Of a DNA stretch of 64,000 bases, positions 58,539 to 64,000 are shown one piece after another. A program made the position numbers and the translations under genes. The DNA is from Dreissena polymorpha (taxonomy: Eukaryota > Mollusca > Bivalvia > Myida > Dreissenidae): the NCBI RefSeq assembly GCF_020536995.1, contig NC_068355.1, forward strand, positions 74,846,093 to 74,910,092, read 5' to 3'. The notes beneath the pieces are model-generated. The model worked only from the letters and a program-made list of their open reading frames with translations. It did no database searches and was not told where the DNA came from. Position 1 is the stretch's first letter, and each line of letters begins with the position of its first letter.

Positions 58539-58925
58539 ATTTTCTGTTATGCCCCTTTTTCAAGTAAATAAGTAACAGCTGTTTCCCTTTCGCTGAAAAG
58601 TTACCCTTTCTCCCGGGGCGTGCCTCAATACATTTCAATACAAAAAAATGACGTCATTAGTTTTTGAATCATACTCCGCCAAAAGAAAAAGTCCAATATT
58701 TGATTGTTTACGTGTAAACAAAGCTGACAGGTTTTATCATTTTATTGCTCTTGCTAAAATACGCAAACAAAGTTAAGTATAAAATACTGCTTGTGTCAGA
58801 ACATTTACTGAACAGAACATGTCCGTGATGTCGTCGGAATATTTTCATTCATACAATGTGTCATTTTTACAAACTAATTTAGTGTTTAAAACTGGATTTT
58901 TTTTAACTGGTTTTAAGTTTTGATG

Positions 58926-59110
58926 AGCAAGATTTATCGCTATCACAGTCACTGGGGGATCATTCTAGTCCTTTTGAACGTTTGCCGCACGATGTAAGGG
59001 CTGGAATCATGATGCACATGTCTGTGTTGTTGGACTTGCTGCTGAGACAGCGTGTTTTGTTCGTTCCGATTAAAGTTGATGTTGTTGGTTCGCTGTGCAA
59101 GTGTCTGTGT
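58926..59110 (+). other. possible coding remnant (unrecognised)
   Basis: About 60 open codons with coding-like composition: DEQDLSLSQSLGDHSSPFER then LPHDVRAGIMMHMSVLLDLL. It sits just downstream of the 58401 hairpin and a GACGTCA-containing segment. It may be a remnant of a mobile element ORF or an exon. No splice sites or family are recognised. Confidence 0.2.
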
Positions 59111-59299
59111 TAGTTCTACGTGTTAGCACTGACAATATTATGAACAGCCCACTTGGAATTACTGTATACAATATACAATTGAGGCTCGCACTGGGAAAAC
59201 AGGACTTAGTGCATAGGCGTCTCTCTAAAAATAGAAAAAGTAGTTCCGAAATTGTTTTATTTTCACCGGTGAAAATAACAATTTGTTTATTTTAACTGC

Positions 59300-60085
59300 T
59301 GTTATTTCACTGCAGAATTGTCATATTTTATCATTAGATATAAATAAAATGGAATTATTAAATGGTAAAATAAAATACATGTACAGCAATTTGGTATATA
59401 GTTATGGTACATAACAATTCGTTGATAGCCTTTAACATTTTATATCGCAGGTAAGGCACACGAAAATTGATTGTTTATATCGCCCCTATAACAAATAATA
59501 ATTGTGTGTGTTAACGAAAAGAGTATCTTTCGCAGTTATGGCATATGGCACTTTTCGCGTTGTGTTGTAATACAGTCTTCATCTAATTTACAGCAAATGA
59601 TACAAATGAAGTGCAAATGTATGCCAGCATAACCTATACGTTTCTATTATAGTAACGACACGTGTAAAGGTTTTTTAACTAGATCTAAATCGCCTATTTA
59701 AATTCATTTTTCTTCATTTTCGTACACAGCATTTCCCACTAATTACAGACAATGGCTAAATGTTTAAACTTTAGACTCTCTGTCGCCCGGTTTTTCAAGT
59801 CGAACTTTGCGACTCTGATGTATCCCTCTTATTGCACATTGATTCTTCTTTCGCTGCATTTTTTCTCGTCTTCTTCTGGGTCATTATCCTGCTGTAGGTA
59901 CAAACATTGTTGTCATGCTCTCCCCCTTCCTGTTGTATTCGCCACTAGCCTGATAACCGGCTGTGTGTTCTTTTTTATAGCACTTTTTCCGGCTATATAC
60001 ACATGTACATCATTATTACGTATAAACTATGCATTTTTTGGCATTATAAGAAGGTACTTTGATGAAAGTACATAAGGCGTGACAT
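59300..60085. other. AT-rich DNA, one unconvincing open frame
   Basis: A + strand ATG frame at 59752-60075 (107 codons) is hydrophobic and Cys-rich but has no signal or family motif I trust. I do not call a gene. Confidence 0.3.
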
Positions 60086-60099
60086 GCTCGAGAAGTGGT

Positions 60100-60290
60100 T
60101 GTCAAAGCCTTAAAAATCACTAAAATCGTGGAGCTTCCGGGGGCGAAGCCATCCTGAACATTCTCGCATGGCTTTGCCCTGCACCCACCAGCAAATCTTT
60201 CAATATCCCGCCCCCACCCCCCCCTCCCCCAAAAAAAAAACAAAACCCACACACACACACAAACATAATTCCTGGATTCGCCCCTGCATA
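60100..60290. repeat. dispersed repeat fragment with C/A-rich low complexity
   Basis: GTGGAGCTTCCGGGGGCGAA to CCTGGATTCGCCCCTGCAT, enclosing poly-C, poly-A and CACACA runs (about 60207-60262). Non-coding. Confidence 0.45.
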
Positions 60291-60782
60291 AGGTGTTATG
60301 TAGACATCAGCCAATTGCTTTATATAGCATCTATAAAATGTATGTGGATAGACATTATGCTATTTCAGTCGCAATGACGTCACATGACAATTTTTGTTTA
60401 CTTACACAATGCAAGGTCAGTCCAAATTGCGACGCCGTTTGCTTGTATAACACAATTTACAACGTATTGACGGAATGTGACAAAATCTTAGTTTGTGTGC
60501 TGGTATTGCACATCAAATAGTTGCCATCTCGTGACATGACACTAATGTTCTAATCGTGTGCAGAAATCAAATCAATAAGATATGAAAATATGTGCGTGAG
60601 AAAAGGTTGAAGACAGGTGTCGTCGCAATACGGCATGTGACAATGGTTTTGTGCGACAATTTTCATCCTAATAATGACACGTTCATGCGAACTCGCATTG
60701 ACCAATTTCCATCGCCTTTGCGTCATATGACAATGTGTGTGTGTGCTGGCGTGAAACAATTAAATGGGCATTTTGACGTTAT

Positions 60783-60838
60783 TTTAAATTGACAAACTTA
60801 AAAAATGTTTCAGATTCGCAAAGTTTTATTGTAGTGAT
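60783..60838 (+). repeat. left-part fragment of the tRNA-core MITE family
   Basis: TAAATTGACAAACTTAAAAA then TGTTTCAGATTCGCAAAG matches the left body of copies C and E. The tRNA core is absent. Confidence 0.5.
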
Positions 60839-60923
60839 TTGTGACACAGGTGGTAAGCGTATGGCTATGATATTAATTAATAAAAACATCATTTTGAATG
60901 ATAATAAATCAAATTATAACCAA

Positions 60924-60990
60924 CAAGAGCTGTCTCCATAGGATGACATGCGCCCCCGAAAAACGCTTTGATAGTTATGTAAAACAGGTA
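60924..60990. repeat. start fragment of the 14404-type repeat
   Basis: ACAAGAGCTGTCTCCATAGG and ATGCGCCCCCGAAAAACGC match the start of the 14404-14718 repeat. Confidence 0.5.
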
Positions 60991-60999
60991 AATAATTAT

Positions 61000-61880
61000 T
61001 AGATAATAAAGTCAATGTCTTAATTTTTTATTTCCTTAAAAAATCGGGAAAAGTCTCGCAGTTACGGGAAACCCTCGAAAGAGTTCATTTTTATGTGTCC
61101 TGGTAAAAATCGGTCAAAATACGTAAAACAATGCGAGTCTTGGCATTAAACAATAATTTGATTGGTTTAAATCAAAGACGCCTTTTTGTATGTGTGACTA
61201 GACTTGTATGTTTTCTTTTTAATCTCGAGACAAATTAAAATAACGAAAGTAATAAAATAATAAAATTTTCGTTGCAAAGAATTATTTTATGAGTATTTAA
61301 AAATTATATCAAGCATAGAATATAACTCGCGTTAAAGGGACTTATTCTTATATTTTTTGTTGTTTGGATTTTTTATCAACTGGTATATTCTCTTAATTGA
61401 TTCCTATTATTATCGGAACTAAAGATCATCTCCAGCATAAAGTAAGAACAAATTTAGCAAAAGAAAAAAGTTACCCCACTGACCCTTGGGGTAAAAGTTT
61501 ATACTTAATCCAATCCACGTCAGGTCACAAAATATAACAATAACAAAAGAACTCCCCAAATTATAGGTCGTTTTGCGTTTGTAATTTTATCAATTTCTAA
61601 AGACGATTATTCGTAAAGCCCCAGTCCCACTGGACTGTTAAGGAAATTTTTGGCGACGGCGTCTGAGTTGATAGGTTGATTGTTACCGTCCCGGGGAGGT
61701 GCGATTTCTTCCGGATTCTCCGGTCTCACCCTACAGCACATTTTGCACTAAAATTAAGATCTCTCCATAAAAGAATAGCTGGAAACTGCATGCATCATTC
61801 AAAATTCGTCCAAAATTTCGAGAGTGAATTAAATTTCATATGTAGGAATTCGGGACACACTTAATATACTCACATGATGC
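61000..61880. other. AT-rich DNA, no gene seen
   Basis: A segment at about 61617-61740 (GCCCCAGTCCCACTGGACTG onward) is GC-richer than its surroundings and may be an element end, but no partner end was found. Confidence 0.3.
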
Positions 61881-61895
61881 AACATCAGGCGCCGA

Positions 61896-62111
61896 ATGGC
61901 CCATCAACTCCTCACTGCAAACACGCACACGCCGTTAACTTCGCAAGCATCAGCACCACCAAGAGATACTGACGCTAAACAGACGAAAAAATCGGTCGTC
62001 TTTTCAGAGGAACAGGGGGTCCGGGCTTATCTTGAAGACCTGCTGCACGAGCGTCAGGACTATAAGACAACAAGAGATGCTCGGCAAGAAGAAACATGGC
62101 TAATAGGCTGA
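61896..62111 (+). other. short open frame, possible exon remnant (unrecognised)
   Basis: A 71-codon frame with charged, helix-like composition (VFSEEQGVRAYLEDLLHERQ). It could be an exon or mobile-element remnant. No splice sites, domain or homolog is recognised. Confidence 0.2.
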
Positions 62112-62639
62112 TATGCTAAACTTCCTTATGCAGAACTTTGTGTTACTGGCGTCTCACGTAGCGAGGACGAATGGCATAGCAGTGTCCCCGGACCATATAC
62201 AACTGTAAATCGACCCCACACGGCAGCTACACAGACCATCCAGAATGCAGGCCCGTACCCCGGCACTGGGCCCAGGGGCCCGCCCCCCCCCCCCAACTGC
62301 TGGCTGTAGAGGAATGATCTTTTTAAAAATGGGCCTACTGCACATTTTTATCACATGAAAGGGCCCACAGTACACTTTCCCGCAATACAAATGGGAAGAT
62401 GTGTTTTATTGCCCCTGATACACAAGGGGATTCGCGCTAATTTACTCGCCAGTGGAGATAAGCTCCTAGGCTATGTTTTCGTATCACCTTGTACACACAT
62501 CCCCGATCTGTCAATTACCCATTGTGCTCAATGCTTTATCTTTTGATGGTTGGTGTAACACGTCTTTTGATTGGACAAGGAAAGAGAAACCGCGAAAGGA
62601 TTGAACTGATACAGAAGGTCGTAGGTCTGAACGATAATA

Positions 62640-62900
62640 GTGTTTTTCTCTTTTGAATTCAAACCTCCTCTAGAGTCATACCTTATTATACATTTCTGTG
62701 AAAACTGTGTTGTAGATGATAAACATTTTATTATGAATTTACCCTTGAAACTTTAGAGGAGCTTTGATTTCAAAGAGAAAATGCTAGTAGGTTATATGTC
62801 AGTTACTGAAATATAACCATAGTAGTATTTTCTCTTTGAAATCAAACCTCCTCTTCAGTCATACTTTATGTTACATTTCATAATAAAGGTTTTTGAGTTT
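62640..62900. repeat. short repeat cluster with inverted copies
   Basis: TTTTCTCTTT...CAAACCTCCTCT followed by AGTCATAC occurs at about 62648 and 62830. An inverted copy (AGAGGAGCTTTGATTTCAAA with GAGAAAA) lies at 62755-62787. The 62755-62860 part can fold as a hairpin with arms of about 45 bp. Confidence 0.6.
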
Positions 62901-62983
62901 CAAAGGTTGCTTTTACTTCTTCATAAAGTGTCATACATTTCTGAAATCTAAAGCTTTAAATATGTGTGTGAATTTCACACCAA

Positions 62984-63665
62984 GGGGCCGTCGCTAAAGC
63001 ATGTCACGCTTTTTTTTTACCATCCCCACGTCACCAACTGTTACAAAGTATTGGACCCCCCCCCCCCCCCCCCCTAAAGTACGTCACAAACTCACTCTAA
63101 CATTTTTATAAAAATTAATACCTAATTCAAATTTTATCTAAAACACAATTTACTATTAAACCGCATTAAAATTTCACTTACCGGTAAAAGAACTTTCACA
63201 TTACAGGCTTTTATGACTGTAGGGTTGTTACGATAGGCAGTATGAATATTTATCCACGTGTTTACCTCTAATAAAAACGAAATTATAATTTAGATTTTCT
63301 TTCAACCCTTTACTAACTAAAAATGGAACAGTCCAATAAAATATTTCGTCATTGAAATCTGTGTCGAGGTTGTGCCTATTGAATAAGCCGGCCCAGCCAA
63401 GTTGCCTTTTCAACATTCGAACAACACATTCAGGAGATACGCAATTCGTCTTATGTTGACATAAAACTAATTCATATGTTTCACAACTTTTTGAAAATTA
63501 TTTTTAAATTATACTAAAGAAATAATAAATAAATTAGACATATTTTTTTTAAATAAATGTGTGATATCACACATGGCCTGACCCCCTTCACCATGTCACA
63601 AACTGTCACACTTTCTTACTCACCCTCCCCCCACCTGGAGCGTGACATACTTTATAGACGGCCCC
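62984..63665. mobile_element. GGGGCCGTC MITE, 682 bp
   Basis: The left end GGGGCCGTCGCTAAAGCATG with TCACGCT pairs with the right end AGCGTGACATACTTTATAGA with CGGCCCC (28-bp TIR, a few mismatches). Inside each end lies a GTCAC(A)AAC...TGTCACA motif and a poly-C run (63055-63074). No open frame of note. The flanks (CAA and TAA) suggest a degenerate 3-bp target site, as in Harbinger elements. Confidence 0.65.
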
Positions 63666-63799
63666 TAATGGTTAAAGCTTTAGACTTCAGAAAGGTGATG
63701 ATTTACTTGTTATATATCCATAAATTTATAGCACAAAAAAATATTTCTATATGCATTAACATATTAACATTCGCCTTGAACAGTGCCTTAAACAAAATC

Positions 63800-63890
63800 T
63801 ATTCGGGAGTGGCAACCCCTCCCGCACCCTCCCCGTTTGGACCCCCCCCCCCCCCTAGTCAAAATTTCCTGGGTATGGCCCTGGAATGGT
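63800..63890. repeat. C-rich dispersed repeat end
   Basis: GGGAGTGGCAACCCCTCCCG and a 14-bp C run, then CTAGTCAAAATTTCCTGGG. This resembles the end of another element truncated by or close to the window edge. Confidence 0.4.
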
Positions 63891-64000
63891 TCCGGTAATA
63901 TCATTGGCGCTCCGGAAAGCCAAAACGGAAATTTCAAACTGCCGTGTTGATTCGTGACGATCCGGGATGGTAGCACATTCTGGGATGGTTTCTGTAGCCG

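Noticed and set aside
59752-60075. 107-aa hydrophobic frame as a small membrane protein
   Set aside because: No family motif, high Phe/Ser/Cys from T-rich DNA, and no transcript-type signals.

Overview
The window reads as AT-rich nuclear DNA of an animal, most likely a bivalve mollusc. I infer this from long tandem-grown interspersed repeats rich in TGACCTTGACCT, from repeats that end in GGACGGACAGACGG-type runs followed by a 'gggggcata' end, and from TTAACCC...GGGTTAA elements. Zebra mussel (Dreissena) or a relative is my best guess, from memory of such repeats and not from a search. Genes are sparse and split by introns, and most of the DNA is repeats. There is no sign of bacterial, CRISPR, rRNA or operon organisation.

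The best-supported genes are two tandem paralogs on the + strand. Gene A has eight exons from 25338 to 34091 (about 521 aa). Gene B has seven exons from 42946 to 55999 (about 834 aa). I assembled both by hand from splice sites with matching phase. Each encodes a signal peptide, two CCP/sushi domains, one MAM domain, a Thr/Ser-rich mucin-like stalk, one membrane helix and a short cytoplasmic tail with tyrosine sorting or signalling motifs. They look like cell-surface adhesion or recognition receptors. Exon phases match along most of the two genes. Gene B lacks the last intron of gene A, its stalk is much longer, and the stalk contains an exact-length 126-bp tandem duplication. Gene A appears to use a GC-AG intron.

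Layout: 1-3200 holds the end of a MITE with a tRNA-like core, SINE-like repeats and a small TIR element. 2.5-5.2 kb has weak minus-strand exon candidates with hydrophobic segments. 5.4-11.8 kb is a block of bivalve-type tandem-grown repeats, interrupted at 8.2-8.9 kb by two well-spliced minus-strand coiled-coil exons that each carry one extra base. 11.9-14.1 kb holds a long hairpin and a Harbinger-like element. A decayed coiled-coil fragment is at 14.1-14.4 kb. A broken minus-strand LINE lies at 16.0-18.2 kb. A 186-bp satellite and a GGGGTAAAATCATC minisatellite fill 20.1-22.0 kb. Gene A follows, with an inverted minisatellite element in its third intron. Between the genes lie a 1.8-kb foldback element built of tRNA B-box-like repeats and a 1.36-kb hAT-like element with a perfect 8-bp target duplication. 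Gene B introns contain two minisatellites, a palindrome with a nested MITE, and four copies of the tRNA-core MITE. 56-64 kb is mostly repeats with a reverse transcriptase scrap.

The most notable non-gene signals are the TTAA-flanked MITE family carrying a Pol III-like tRNA core, including a two-core dimer; the foldback element of B-box-like units; an element family whose internal 51-bp unit is expanded in one copy and essentially single in the other; and repeat arrays dense in nuclear-receptor half-sites.
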